DNA of 64,000 bases from Microbacteriaceae bacterium 3FA27C10 (GCA_005502775.1 SCNI01000006.1:62001-126000), one strand, 5' to 3'. Positions 1 through 10,658 are shown, numbered from the stretch's first letter. The notes: generated from the letters alone by a model not told the origin. A program made the numbers and translations.

Positions 1-932
1 AGCTCCTGCGAACGGATGCGCAGGGTCTCGCGCAGGGCCGCCAGGCGCTCCTTCGAGGCGTCGTCCTTCTCCTTTTTGAGCGCGAGCTCCTCGAGGCGCA
101 GCCGGTCGACGCTGCGCCGAAGCTCGTCGATCTCCACCGGAGCGGAGTCGATCTCCATGCGCAGGCGCGACGCAGCCTCGTCGATCAGGTCGATGGCCTT
201 GTCGGGGAGCTGACGGCCCGGGATGTAGCGGTTCGACAGCGAGGCAGCGGCCACGAGCGCCGCATCGGCGATGGACACCTTGTGGTGCGCCTCGTAGCGC
301 TCCTTCAACCCGCGCAGGATCGCCACGGTGTCTTCGACCGAAGGCTCCCCCACGAACACCTGCTGGAAGCGCCGCTCCATGGCGGCGTCCTTCTCGATGA
401 ACTCGCGGTACTCGTCGAGCGTGGTGGCGCCGATCAGGCGCAGCTCGCCGCGCGCGAGCATCGGCTTCAGCATGTTCGACGCCGCCACCGAGCCCTCGCC
501 GCCGCCGGCGCCCATCAGAGTGTGCAGCTCGTCGATGAAGGTGATGATCTGGCCGTCGGCGTCGTTGATCTCCTTGAGAACCGCCTTCAGCCGCTCCTCG
601 AACTCGCCCCGGTACTTGGCGCCGGCCACGAGCGCCGCCAGGTCGAGCGACACCAGCTGCTTGCCCTTCAGCGAATCGGCCACGTCGCCGGCGACGATGC
701 GCTGGGCGAGGCCCTCGACAACGGCCGTCTTGCCGACACCGGGCTCGCCGATGAGCACGGGGTTGTTCTTGGTGCGGCGCGTGAGCACCTGGCTGACGCG
801 CCGGATCTCGGCGTCACGCCCGATCACCGGGTCGAGCTTGCCGCTCGCCGCGATCTCGGTCAGGTTGACGCCGTACTGCTCGAGAGCGCTCTTCTGCTCG
901 TCGTCGCTCGGGGTTCCCTGGTTGGTTGCCAT
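1..932 (-). CDS. clpB: ClpB disaggregase, N-domain-less form (3' end outside window)
   Basis: AAA+ chaperone that pulls aggregated polypeptides apart with DnaK/DnaJ/GrpE in the cytoplasm. About 310 codons are visible: a short lead, then directly the first nucleotide-binding domain with Walker [10 protein letters not shown] and Walker B FIDELH, then the start of the coiled-coil middle domain. The usual ~150-residue N-domain is absent, because the protein begins about ten residues before the [11 protein letters not shown] segment that normally follows it. The ATG at 932 is the only plausible start, since a HAIR operator lies 25 bp upstream. The middle domain and its position beside the dnaK operon argue for ClpB rather than ClpC. 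The gene runs off the left edge, so the second AAA domain is not seen. Confidence 0.93.
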   Translation of the reverse strand, partial: MATNQGTPSDDEQKSALEQYGVNLTEIAASGKLDPVIGRDAEIRRVSQVLTRRTKNNPVLIGEPGVGKTAVVEGLAQRIVAGDVADSLKGKQLVSLDLAALVAGAKYRGEFEERLKAVLKEINDADGQIITFIDELHTLMGAGGGEGSVAASNMLKPMLARGELRLIGATTLDEYREFIEKDAAMERRFQQVFVGEPSVEDTVAILRGLKERYEAHHKVSIADAALVAAASLSNRYIPGRQLPDKAIDLIDEAASRLRMEIDSAPVEIDELRRSVDRLRLEELALKKEKDDASKERLAALRETLRIRSQE

Positions 933-956
933 GCTGGCTCGCATTCTCCCTTTAAA

Positions 957-977
957 CTTGAGTTGACCTGACTCAAG
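957..977. promoter_or_regulatory. HAIR operator (HspR site) of clpB
   Basis: Perfect inverted repeat CTTGAGT-N7-ACTCAAG, the consensus HspR-associated inverted repeat. Read on the minus strand, the TTGAGT of one half-site can serve as a -35 element with a TAAAGG-like -10 about 16 bp further on, so bound HspR would block the clpB promoter. The repressor gene itself lies at 3889-4314. The promoter assignment is inferred; the repeat is read directly. Confidence 0.92.
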
Positions 978-1078
978 TTTAGCAGAATGGATGTTCTCGC
1001 GCCAGCGGCAAAGCCGCTCGATGCCCGCCTGCGACCCATCGCTGGCTGATATTCAGCTGAACGTGGTAAGAAATAGGC

Positions 1079-2638
1079 GTGTATGTCCTCTCGCCGCGCG
1101 TACGACTGATCCTCGGGGTGGTCGGTTCCGTCAGCATCGCTGTCGGCTCGCTCGGCGTCGGCTGGTTGAGTCCCGCCTCCAGCATCCAGAGCTGGCTCCT
1201 CATCGATCTGCTCCGCAACACCCGCGGCGCGGTCACCATCTGCGGCATCCTCGTGGTCGGCGGCGCGCTGCTCCTCCTCGCCGCCTGGCTCGCGCTCGGC
1301 GTCTCGCTGCTCCGCACCCGGCAGGGCGCAGCAGACGCAACCACCCCCAAGACGGAGTCGGCGACGGATGCGGCGACCGCCTCCAAGCAGGCCTCCCCGC
1401 TCCGCCAGGTGGTGACCTCGGCGATCGCGTGGGGCATCCCGCTGCTCGTCACCGTGCCGATGTTCAGCCGCGACATGTTCGCCTACGTCGGCCAGGGCCG
1501 TCTGATGGCCGCCGGCATGAACCCCTACACCACGGGCATGGCCGACCTGCCGGGCTGGTTCGCCCTCGGCGTCGACCCCCTCTGGGCCGACACGCAGACC
1601 CCCTACGGCCCCGTGTTCGTGTGGCTCAGCAAGCTCACCGTGATGGCGACGGATGCGCTGCCCACCGAGGTGCCGATCTTCATCTTCCGACTGCTCGCGG
1701 CGGGCGGCCTCGCGATGCTGGCCTACTACGCCTGGCGCATCGCCCGCCTGCGCGGCCTCAACGAGGCCGGCGTGCTGTGGATCGTGGCCGCCAGCCCCCT
1801 CGTGCTGATGAACTTCGTGGTGGCCGGCCACAACGACGGCCTGATGCTCGGCTTCATCGTCGGCGGCGTCTACTACGCCCTGAAAGACCGGCCCATCCTC
1901 GGCACGATCTTCGTGGCCGTCGCCATCGGCGTGAAACCGATCGCGCTCATCGCCTTGCCCATCATCGGTCTCATCTGGGCCGGGCAGAACGCCGGCTGGG
2001 GCGCCATCATCAAGCGCTGGGTGGCCGTCGCGAGCATCGCGCTCGGCGGCATCGCGGTGCTCGGCTGGGGCCTCGGCATCGGCGTCGGCTGGGTCTCGGC
2101 GCTGGCGACCCCCGTCACCATCTCCTCCTGGTACGCCCCCGCGAACATCCTCGGCATCAGCGTCGGCGGCCTCGCCAACGGCGTCGGCCTGTCGGGCGAC
2201 ATCACGCAAGAGGTGTTCAAGCTCGGGATGCTCGGCCTCGGCTGCACGGCCGCCGCCTACCTGGTGATCGCCAAGCGCCGCGTCGACCCGCTGTGGCTGC
2301 TGGCCGGATGCTTCGCCGTGATCATGCTCTCCTCGCCCGTGCTGCACCCCTGGTACGGCATCTGGCTGCTCACCTTCTTCGCGCTCGCGGGCGTCGACCG
2401 GCTCTGGCGCATCCGCGTCGTGGTCTACTCGACGGCGTTCTTCATGCTCATCGGCCTCGCCGAGCCGTTCGACCTCATCCCGCGCTTCGACCACGACACG
2501 ATGATCCCGGTGGCCGTCATCGGCACCGCCCTCATCGGCGTCGCGGCCATCCTGATCAGCACCGAGCTCACCCTCAAGAACCGCTTCCCGGCCCGCGTGC
2601 TGTCAGCGCCGGCACTCCCCACCCGCGCTCTGCGGTAG
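1079..2638 (+). CDS. Polyprenol-phosphomannose-dependent mannosyltransferase, MptB-like (GT-C)
   Basis: Integral membrane glycosyltransferase of about 519 residues with some 12-14 hydrophobic segments. The segment SRDMFAYVGQGRLMAAGMNP, followed by an Asp-Pro-Leu-Trp-x-Asp stretch and PYGP, matches the actinobacterial MptA/MptB family. These enzymes use polyprenyl-phosphate mannose on the outer membrane face to extend alpha-1,6-mannan cores of lipoglycans. The start is GTG at 1079, just inside a region that also carries the clpB promoter. A hydrophilic linker lies near residues 82-105. The acceptor cannot be told from sequence; a lipomannan-like polymer is the family expectation. Confidence 0.8.
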   Translation: MYVLSPRVRLILGVVGSVSIAVGSLGVGWLSPASSIQSWLLIDLLRNTRGAVTICGILVVGGALLLLAAWLALGVSLLRTRQGAADATTPKTESATDAATASKQASPLRQVVTSAIAWGIPLLVTVPMFSRDMFAYVGQGRLMAAGMNPYTTGMADLPGWFALGVDPLWADTQTPYGPVFVWLSKLTVMATDALPTEVPIFIFRLLAAGGLAMLAYYAWRIARLRGLNEAGVLWIVAASPLVLMNFVVAGHNDGLMLGFIVGGVYYALKDRPILGTIFVAVAIGVKPIALIALPIIGLIWAGQNAGWGAIIKRWVAVASIALGGIAVLGWGLGIGVGWVSALATPVTISSWYAPANILGISVGGLANGVGLSGDITQEVFKLGMLGLGCTAAAYLVIAKRRVDPLWLLAGCFAVIMLSSPVLHPWYGIWLLTFFALAGVDRLWRIRVVVYSTAFFMLIGLAEPFDLIPRFDHDTMIPVAVIGTALIGVAAILISTELTLKNRFPARVLSAPALPTRALR

Positions 2639-2656
2639 TGCTCTCCGTACCGGAGG

Positions 2657-3796
2657 TCAGCGCTTCGTCGACACCATCACCGTGAACTTCGCGTTGCGAT
2701 CGGCCTGACGGGTCTCCCCCACCGCGCGATGCAGCGCTGCCCGGTAGGACAGGTGCGAGTTGAACACCGTCCAGAGCTCGCCACCGGGCGCGAGCACGCG
2801 GCCCGCGGCCTCGAAGAGCTTGAGGGCGATGCCCGCGTGCACCGTCGAGCCGATGTGGAACGGCGGGTTCAGAACGACGAGTTCGGCGCTGTCGTCGTCG
2901 AAGCCGCTCAGCGCATCCGCCCGCACCACCTCGACGCGGTCGGCGAGCCCGTTCGCGGCCATCGTCTCCTGTGCTGAGGCGACCGCGGCGGCGGACTGGT
3001 CGGTGGCGATCACGGAGAGGGCGGGGCGCGCTTGTGCGAGAGCGGCAGCGAGCACGCCGGTGCCGCAACCGAGGTCGACGGCGGTGCGCGCATCCGGCCG
3101 CATCTCGGGCAGGTGGTCGAGCAGCAGGCGGGTGCCGATGTCGATCTTGGTGCCGGCGAAGGCCCCGCCGGAGGCGCACACCCACAAGCCGAGGTCGTCG
3201 TGGAACTCGCGGTGGTGCAGCGGCGCCCCCACCTCGGGCCGGGCGCCGCGGGCCACGAGCACGCGTGACTTCTGGCGGGCGAGCGTGGCGGTGACCTCGG
3301 TGAAGGAGGCCGACAGCACCTCGTTCATGGCGGGGGTCATGTGCTTCACCCGGCCGCCCGCGTAGACAACCACGGCGGGGTCGGCGTAGGCGGCGATGGT
3401 GCGCGCGATGTCGTCGAGAGCGGCGAGGCTACGGGGAAGCTGGAGGAGCACGACGGTGGCGCCCTCGAGCAGCTCGCGGCCGAGCGGCAGGATGCGGTAT
3501 CGGCCTGTGAGGTCGATCTCGGAGGCACGCTTGGCGTTGGCGGCGAGAGCGAGCTCGCTCGAGAGGGCGTCCTGGTGCACGCGGATGCCGTGCAGCCCGA
3601 GCACTGCGGCCGAGGCGAGCGTGAGGGCGCCGTAGTTGTCGCCGATCACCACCACCCGGCCGGGGTCGCCCGCAGTCTGCTCGAGCGCGGCATCCGCTTC
3701 GTCGAGGATCAGCCGGTCGCTCGCGTCGACCGCGAAGAGGTTCTCGGCCTCGACGTCGGGAAATCGGCGCAGGGCGTCGAAGGAGAACTCACTCAC
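2657..3796 (-). CDS. Class I SAM-dependent methyltransferase, RsmC/RlmG-like
   Basis: A 379-residue protein with two Rossmann-type halves. The C-terminal half (about residues 190-379) is a complete methyltransferase small domain: glycine-rich SAM loop VDLGCGTG and the catalytic NPPF motif typical of enzymes that methylate the exocyclic N2 of guanine in rRNA. The N-terminal half looks like the degenerate duplicate seen in RsmC and RlmG. It converges on the mannosyltransferase gene with an 18-bp gap and lies 92 bp upstream of the hspR stop, on the same strand as the dnaK operon. The modified nucleotide is not certain. Confidence 0.78.
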   Translation of the reverse strand: MSEFSFDALRRFPDVEAENLFAVDASDRLILDEADAALEQTAGDPGRVVVIGDNYGALTLASAAVLGLHGIRVHQDALSSELALAANAKRASEIDLTGRYRILPLGRELLEGATVVLLQLPRSLAALDDIARTIAAYADPAVVVYAGGRVKHMTPAMNEVLSASFTEVTATLARQKSRVLVARGARPEVGAPLHHREFHDDLGLWVCASGGAFAGTKIDIGTRLLLDHLPEMRPDARTAVDLGCGTGVLAAALAQARPALSVIATDQSAAAVASAQETMAANGLADRVEVVRADALSGFDDDSAELVVLNPPFHIGSTVHAGIALKLFEAAGRVLAPGGELWTVFNSHLSYRAALHRAVGETRQADRNAKFTVMVSTKR

Positions 3797-3888
3797 CCCT
3801 CAACCGTACGCGGTGTGCCAGGCCGCCCGTGGAGCGAGCGCGTTCGAGGCCGCCATCCGGCCGACCCCATGCGGGCGCCGCGGACGGC

Positions 3889-4314
3889 TCAGTCGTCGAA
3901 GCGGGGCTGCCACACCATGAGCTCGGTGCGGCGCTGCGTGCGGGTGCCGTGCTTGAGCGAGATGACCTCGCCCTCCACACCGGCGGCGAACACGCGGCGG
4001 CCGGGGCGGTTGAGCAGTTCGTCGGCGAGAGCGCCTTCGAGCTCGCGCACGCGCGCCGAGAGGGCCGAGACCTGGTTCTCGAGCTGCAGGATGCGCGCGA
4101 TGCCCTCGAGCGAGACGCCCTCCGAGGAGAGGCGGGCGACCTCGCGCAGTTGCACCACGTCGCGCATCGAGTAGCGGCGCGACTTGCCGGCGGTGCGGGT
4201 GGGCACCACGAGTCCGAGCCGGTCGTACTGCCGGAGGGTCTGCGCGTGCATGCCGGCGAGCTCGGCCGCCACCGCGATGGCGAACAACGGCGAGTTCTCG
4301 TTCACGTCAGTCAT
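3889..4314 (-). CDS. hspR: Heat-shock repressor HspR (MerR family)
   Basis: A 141-residue MerR-type regulator. The winged-helix DNA-binding region spans residues 8-75, including HAQTLRQYDRLGL and SRRYSMRDV, followed by a short coiled coil (LQLENQVSALSARVRELEG). HspR binds HAIR repeats, with DnaK as corepressor, and controls dnaK and clpB. It is the last gene of dnaK-grpE-dnaJ-hspR, 40 bp after dnaJ, the classical actinobacterial arrangement. Matching HAIR sites are visible upstream of dnaK and clpB. The start is the ATG giving MTDVNENSPLF; upstream in-frame codons overlap dnaJ and look non-coding. Confidence 0.95.
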   Translation of the reverse strand: MTDVNENSPLFAIAVAAELAGMHAQTLRQYDRLGLVVPTRTAGKSRRYSMRDVVQLREVARLSSEGVSLEGIARILQLENQVSALSARVRELEGALADELLNRPGRRVFAAGVEGEVISLKHGTRTQRRTELMVWQPRFDD

Positions 4315-4354
4315 GCGCAGACATCCTCTCGACTGGTCCGGCCCGGCACGGGCC

Positions 4355-5356
4355 CTACTCGCGGGCCTTGGCCAGCAGTTCGGCGCGCGGGTTCTCCTGC
4401 GGCTCCACCTGGTGGAACTGCTCGAGCGCCTCGCGCTGCTCGGCGGTGAGGTGCGACGGAACCGCCACCTGCACCACGGCGAGCAGGTCGCCCTTGCCCT
4501 TGGGCGACTCGACGCCACGGCCCTTGACGCGCAGCACGCGCCCGGAGGGCGTGCCGGCCGCCACCTTGAGCTTCACCGGAGGACCGCCCAGCGTGGGCAC
4601 CTCGATGGTGGCACCCAGGGTGGCCTCGACGAAGGTGACCGGAACGTTGACGCGCAGGTTCAGGCCGTCGCGCTCGAACACCGGATGCTTGCGCACCGAG
4701 ACCGTGAGCACGATGTCGCCGGGCTCGCCGCCGTCGGGCGAGGGTTCGCCTTTGCCGCGCAGCTTGATCTTCTGCTGGTCGGCCACACCGGCCGGGATCT
4801 TCACCGTGATCGGCTTGCCGTCCGCCGTCTGCAGCTTGATGGTGTCGCCCTTGACCGCGGTGATGAAGTCGATCGTGGTGCGGGCCGTGACGTCCCGGCC
4901 CCGGGTGGGACCGTAGGCCCCGTTGCCGAAGCCGGCGCGCTGCGAGCCGAAGCCGCCCCCGCCGAACATGCCACCGAGGATGTCGTCGAAGCCGCCGGGC
5001 GCCTGCTGGTAGCTGTAGCTCTGGCCGCGGGCTCCACCGCCACCCTGCCCGAACATGCCGCCGAAGACGTCTTCGAAGCCCCCGCCCTGGCCGCCGCCGC
5101 CCGCCGTGAAGCGAGCGCCGGAACCCATGGCGCGGATCTGGTCGTACTCTTTGCGCTGCTCGGCGTCGGAGAGCACCGAGTAGGCCTCGGAGATCTCCTT
5201 GAACCGGGCCTCGGCCTTGGCGTCGCCCTGGTTGGAGTCGGGGTGGTACTGGCGGGCGAGCTTGCGGTACGCCTTCTTCAGCTCGGCCTCGGAGATGTCC
5301 TTCGACACCCCGAGCACCTTGTAGAAGTCTTTGTCGAACCAGTCCTGGCTAGCCAT
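4355..5356 (-). CDS. dnaJ: DnaJ-type co-chaperone without zinc finger
   Basis: A 333-residue J-protein that stimulates the DnaK ATPase and delivers substrates. The J-domain covers residues 8-75 with the HPD motif (QYHPDSN). A Gly/Phe-rich linker follows (about 80-150), then two beta-barrel substrate-binding domains. The four CxxCxGxG repeats of classical DnaJ are absent, making it a type II (CbpA-like) protein. The first codons overlap the grpE stop by 8 bp, indicating translational coupling in the dnaK operon. A zinc-finger DnaJ may exist elsewhere in the genome; it is not in this window. Confidence 0.93.
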   Translation of the reverse strand: MASQDWFDKDFYKVLGVSKDISEAELKKAYRKLARQYHPDSNQGDAKAEARFKEISEAYSVLSDAEQRKEYDQIRAMGSGARFTAGGGGQGGGFEDVFGGMFGQGGGGARGQSYSYQQAPGGFDDILGGMFGGGGFGSQRAGFGNGAYGPTRGRDVTARTTIDFITAVKGDTIKLQTADGKPITVKIPAGVADQQKIKLRGKGEPSPDGGEPGDIVLTVSVRKHPVFERDGLNLRVNVPVTFVEATLGATIEVPTLGGPPVKLKVAAGTPSGRVLRVKGRGVESPKGKGDLLAVVQVAVPSHLTAEQREALEQFHQVEPQENPRAELLAKARE

Positions 5357-5945
5357 TGGGCACCGCCACTACGACCTTGGCGGCGCGTAGCAGCGTGGAC
5401 CCGAGGTAGTACCCGGATTCGACCACGTCGGCGATCGTGGGGGTCGTCACGTCGTCGCTCGGCTGCTGGAAGATCGCCTCGTGGAGCTGAGGGTCGAACT
5501 CCTCGCCGGCCGCGGCGAAGGGCTTGAGGCCCACCCGCTCGACGCCCGAACGCAGCTTCGCCGCGATCGCGGTGAAGGGGCCGCCCTCCTCGAGGTCGCC
5601 GTGCTTGGCCGCGCGGTCGAGGTCGTCGAGCACGGGCAGCAGGATCTTCACCACGTCGCCGACGGCGCGCTCCTTCTCCACCTCACGGTTGGCCTCGGTG
5701 CGCTTGCGGTAGTTCGCGTACTCGGCGGTCACCCGCTGCAGGTCGGCGAGCCGCTCGGCCGCCAGCTCCTCGGAGGAACTCTGACCCGAGAGGAACGACA
5801 GGTCGGCATCGCTCAGCGAGGTCTCGACATCCGGGCCCTCGGCCTCGATCGGTTCGTCAGCCACGAACCCCGAGTCGGGGGTCTCTTCCTCAGAGGCCCC
5901 CGACTCGTCGTCAGGCTGACGACCGTTGTACTTGTCGTCAGTCAT
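5349..5945 (-). CDS. grpE: GrpE nucleotide exchange factor
   Basis: A 198-residue GrpE that releases ADP from DnaK. The N-terminal ~55 residues are acidic and probably disordered. A long coiled-coil helix (ELAAERLADLQRVTAEYANY) follows, then a C-terminal beta domain with conserved DPQLHEAI and VESGYYLG motifs. It starts 3 bp after the dnaK stop and overlaps dnaJ, so it is the second gene of the HspR-controlled operon. Confidence 0.96.
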   Translation of the reverse strand: MTDDKYNGRQPDDESGASEEETPDSGFVADEPIEAEGPDVETSLSDADLSFLSGQSSSEELAAERLADLQRVTAEYANYRKRTEANREVEKERAVGDVVKILLPVLDDLDRAAKHGDLEEGGPFTAIAAKLRSGVERVGLKPFAAAGEEFDPQLHEAIFQQPSDDVTTPTIADVVESGYYLGSTLLRAAKVVVAVPNG

Positions 5946-5948
5946 GGA

Positions 5949-7817
<1,869 letters not shown>

Positions 7818-7867
7818 GCTGGCTGCTCCTTCTGTCGTGTTTCTGGATGTATCGAAGTCTTTCAAGA

Positions 7868-7888
7868 CCTGAGCCTTGTGACCTCAAG
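7868..7888. promoter_or_regulatory. Second, imperfect HAIR site upstream of dnaK
   Basis: Minus-strand reading is CTTGAGG-N7-GCTCAGG: HAIR spacing with one half-site degenerate. It lies about 50 bp upstream of the dnaK ATG and 42 bp downstream of the perfect-spacing HAIR at 7931-7951. A further CTTGAG half-site occurs between them. It probably allows cooperative HspR binding; inferred from spacing and sequence only. Confidence 0.6.
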
Positions 7889-7930
7889 TTTTCCAGACCG
7901 CCGGCCTCAAGTCAAGTTCTCCCAGCAAGA

Positions 7931-7951
7931 CTTGAGCTAACCCGACTCAAG
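7931..7951. promoter_or_regulatory. HAIR operator (HspR site) of the dnaK operon
   Basis: CTTGAGC-N7-ACTCAAG, one base off the HAIR consensus (CTTGAGT-N7-ACTCAAG). It sits in the 178-bp divergent region between dnaK (minus) and the SseB-like gene (plus, start 7996), so HspR bound here could affect both directions. The dnaK transcript is the known HspR target; any effect on the plus-strand gene is speculative. Confidence 0.9.
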
Positions 7952-7995
7952 TTCACGGAGGCCACGAACGGCCGCGATTCGGCTAGCGTCGCATT

Positions 7996-8736
7996 GTGGC
8001 GACCTCTGAACATCCAGACATCGAATCGCTCTTGAACGAAGCCGCACGCGAACCGGCTGCTGTTCCCGCCTTCGTGACGGCGCTTCTCGAGAGCACCGTC
8101 CTCGTTCCCGGAACACGTTCGGGCGAGATGGTGACGCTCGCCGATCTGCTCGACCAGCATGGGTCTCACGCGCAGCCGTTCTACACCTCGGAGGAGCGGA
8201 TGCAGGACACGCTCACCGTCGTGCCCAGCTTCGCGCGCAACTTCCTCGCCATGCCGTGCCGCCCGTTCTTCGAGATGACGCGCGGGACTACGCTCGTGCT
8301 CAACCCGCACTCCGCGGTCAGCAAGATGTTCCTCCCGGGCGAGGTCGGCCAACTCCTCGACGGCGCCGCCACGCTTACTCCCAGGGTTCTCGAGAAGGAC
8401 ACCCAAGTGCTGGTCGGGGCACCCGCGAACATCCCGCCTGGAATGACCGAGGTGTTGACGGCGATCTTCGCCGCACACCCCGAGGTCGACGAGGCAACGC
8501 TCGGCTGGAAGGTGACTCCGCGCGAATCCGGCTCTGTCGACGAGAGCTACCTGCTGGAGATCCGCGGCGCCACGACAGCGCGCGTGGCCGTCAGCGACGA
8601 ACTCGGGCGAGCACTCACGGCGTTCTCGATCGCCACCCCGATCGACGTCCTGTTCACCCCGCAGCACGGCGATCCCTTCCTGAACAAGCTTGCGCCGTTC
8701 TACCGCCGCCGCCGCGGACTCTTCCGTCGCCACTGA
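7996..8736 (+). CDS. SseB family protein
   Basis: A 246-residue soluble protein with an N-terminal SseB domain (residues ~12-120, including TLVLNPHSAVSKMFLPGEV, where the family has a conserved NP segment) and a C-terminal SseB domain (~130-235). The family is named after an enhanced-serine-sensitivity protein and its biochemical role is unclear. The GTG start at 7996 is 45 bp from the dnaK HAIR site. It ends at a strong bidirectional hairpin shared with the convergent protease gene. Confidence 0.72.
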   Translation: MATSEHPDIESLLNEAAREPAAVPAFVTALLESTVLVPGTRSGEMVTLADLLDQHGSHAQPFYTSEERMQDTLTVVPSFARNFLAMPCRPFFEMTRGTTLVLNPHSAVSKMFLPGEVGQLLDGAATLTPRVLEKDTQVLVGAPANIPPGMTEVLTAIFAAHPEVDEATLGWKVTPRESGSVDESYLLEIRGATTARVAVSDELGRALTAFSIATPIDVLFTPQHGDPFLNKLAPFYRRRRGLFRRH

Positions 8737-8764
8737 TCCGAGCTCGGCACACCGATGCAGCAGC

Positions 8765-8799
8765 GAACCCCCGGCCTTCAGGGGAAAGGCCGGGGGTTC
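8765..8799. terminator. Bidirectional intrinsic terminator
   Basis: A 14-bp perfect stem (GAACCCCCGGCCTT pairing with AAGGCCGGGGGTTC) with a 7-base loop, midway between the convergent SseB-like gene (ends 8736) and the protease gene (ends 8823). There is no long T tract, as is common in high-GC actinobacteria. Confidence 0.85.
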
Positions 8800-8822
8800 G
8801 GGTGCAGCGAGGTGGTGTGGGG

Positions 8823-10442
8823 TCAGACGGCGGGGCCCTGCACCAGGGTGACGGTGGCGGTCTGCGAGGTGCCGGCCGCGGTGGTCCAGGTCAGGGAGAC
8901 CTGCTCGCCGGGCTCCATGGCGCCGAGCACCGAGGAGAACTGGGTGCCCGAGGTGATGGCCGTACCGTTCACGGCGGTGACGACATCGCCCGCGACGAGA
9001 CCGGCATCCGCACCCGGGGTGCCCGCGACGACACCCGCGATGACCGCGCCGGTGCCCGAGGTGGTGGACCGGCCGGTGCGCGAGCCGGTGGAGCTCTGCG
9101 CCACCTGCACGCCGAGGAACCCGGGGTAACCGATCTCGATGGTCGCGGTGTCCTGACCGGCCTCGATCTGGGTCACGATGTCGAGCGCGGTCGAGATCGG
9201 GATGGCGAAGCCGGTGATGTTCGCCGAGCCCGACGACGCCGCCGTGTCGATGCCCACGACCTCGCCCTGCTCGTTCAGCAGGGGCCCGCCGGAGTCGCCG
9301 GAGACGATGTCGGCGTCGACCTGGATGAGGCCGTTGAGGGTCTCGCCCGAGACACCGGTCTCGCTCTGGGTGGTGATGGTCTGGTCGGTGGCCGTGACGC
9401 TGCCGGTGGCGGCCACGAGGTTGCCGGTGCCTTCCGCATTGCCCACGGCGGTGACGGTGTCACCGGTCGAGGCGGCGGTCGACGAGAGCGAGGCGGTGCG
9501 GAGACCGGATGCCCCCTGCAGCTGCAGCACGGCGATGTCGTCGGTCTTGTCGGTGCCCACGACGGTGGCCGTGTAGGTGGCGCCCGTGGTCTCATCCGTG
9601 ACCTGGATGCTCGTCGAGCCCTCGATGACGTGGTTGTTGGTGAGGATGAGGCCGTCGGAGGTGAGGATGATGCCCGTGCCGGCCGACTGCGCGTTCTGGT
9701 AGGTGAGGTCGGAGACGATGGTCACCACGCCCGCGGTCTGGGCGGCGGTGGCCGCGACGGCCGACGAGCCCGAGGTGCCCGATGAGCCCGAGGCCGAGCT
9801 CGAGCCTCCGTTGCCGTAGCCGTTCCCGTAGGAGTAGCCGTTGCCGTTCCCGTTGCCGTACGGCGAGGTCGTCGTGCCGGAGCCGGAGCCCGTCGAGCCC
9901 GACCCGATGCCCGTCGAGCCGGAGGCCGGGTCGTCGAGGAGGGCGGTCGAGGCGCTGTTCGAGGAGTTGGCGGCCTGGTTCACGGCGAAGGTGGCGCCAC
10001 CGGCGCCGAAGCCCACGGCGAGCGCGAGGGCGGTGAGTCCGCCGATGAGGGCGACGCGCCCGCGCCTGCCACGGAGGGCCGCACGGCGGTCGCGGCGCGG
10101 CGGCTGGCCGCCCTGACCCGGCTGCTGGCCGGTCTGCTGGTAGAAGGCCATCTGCTCGACGGTCATCGGCTGCGGGGCCCCGTACTGGGGGGCGCCGAGC
10201 TGCGGGACGCCGTATGGCGCGGCGGCGTACTGCGGCGCCGGGTGGCCCATCACAGGGAAGGGCGGGAGTCCCGCGACGTTCTGTGCGTCAGGGCGGGGGA
10301 AGTAGACGGGCCCCTGCTCGGTGTGGGCGATGACCGGGGTGACCGGCTCGACCGGGGCGCCCGCGGGCGCGGCCTGCTCGGGCGTCGGCGCCTGCCCATC
10401 GGGTGCCTGGCCCTCGGGGTTCTGGTTCTCGTTCTCGTTCAT
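8823..10442 (-). CDS. HtrA/PepD-type membrane-anchored serine protease with PDZ domain
   Basis: A 539-residue S1C protease probably acting outside the membrane on misfolded envelope proteins. The layout is a ~115-residue Pro/Gln-rich cytoplasmic part, one transmembrane segment (about 130-154), a Ser/Gly/Asn-rich linker (160-228), a trypsin-like domain, and a C-terminal PDZ domain (about 440-539). The catalytic triad is visible: His271 in NNHVIEG, Asp302 in DDIAVL and Ser384 in SGDSGGP. It is monocistronic, divergent from an MFS gene, and ends at the 8765-8799 hairpin. Its closest role model is mycobacterial PepD. Confidence 0.9.
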   Translation of the reverse strand: MNENENQNPEGQAPDGQAPTPEQAAPAGAPVEPVTPVIAHTEQGPVYFPRPDAQNVAGLPPFPVMGHPAPQYAAAPYGVPQLGAPQYGAPQPMTVEQMAFYQQTGQQPGQGGQPPRRDRRAALRGRRGRVALIGGLTALALAVGFGAGGATFAVNQAANSSNSASTALLDDPASGSTGIGSGSTGSGSGTTTSPYGNGNGNGYSYGNGYGNGGSSSASGSSGTSGSSAVAATAAQTAGVVTIVSDLTYQNAQSAGTGIILTSDGLILTNNHVIEGSTSIQVTDETTGATYTATVVGTDKTDDIAVLQLQGASGLRTASLSSTAASTGDTVTAVGNAEGTGNLVAATGSVTATDQTITTQSETGVSGETLNGLIQVDADIVSGDSGGPLLNEQGEVVGIDTAASSGSANITGFAIPISTALDIVTQIEAGQDTATIEIGYPGFLGVQVAQSSTGSRTGRSTTSGTGAVIAGVVAGTPGADAGLVAGDVVTAVNGTAITSGTQFSSVLGAMEPGEQVSLTWTTAAGTSQTATVTLVQGPAV

Positions 10443-10542
10443 GATTGCGTCCTTGGTGTGAGGCGATGGTGGAGTCTGCTGGGGGCATCCGTTCGATGCG
10501 ATGGAGCCATCTCACCCTCCGGAGCAAAGCGCGACCTGGGGA

Positions 10543-10571
10543 CGGGTTATGACCTCCCTATGACGAACCCG
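10543..10571. promoter_or_regulatory. Candidate response-regulator site: 11-bp-spaced direct repeats inside a dyad
   Basis: Two TATGAC repeats start at 10548 and 10559, exactly 11 bp apart, and are enclosed by CGGGTT (10543) and AACCCG (10566). It lies in the 216-bp divergent region between the HtrA-type protease (start 10442) and the MFS permease (start 10659). Direct repeats one helical turn apart are typical of OmpR-family regulator boxes. No regulator is encoded nearby, so this is a prediction. Confidence 0.35.
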
Positions 10572-10658
10572 GATGTTTCCTGTGCGCCACAAGGCGGCGT
10601 TCAGAATCGGCAGGCACCAGCGCCCCCGTTGTTCACCGCCTGCCACTACTGTTTCCCC

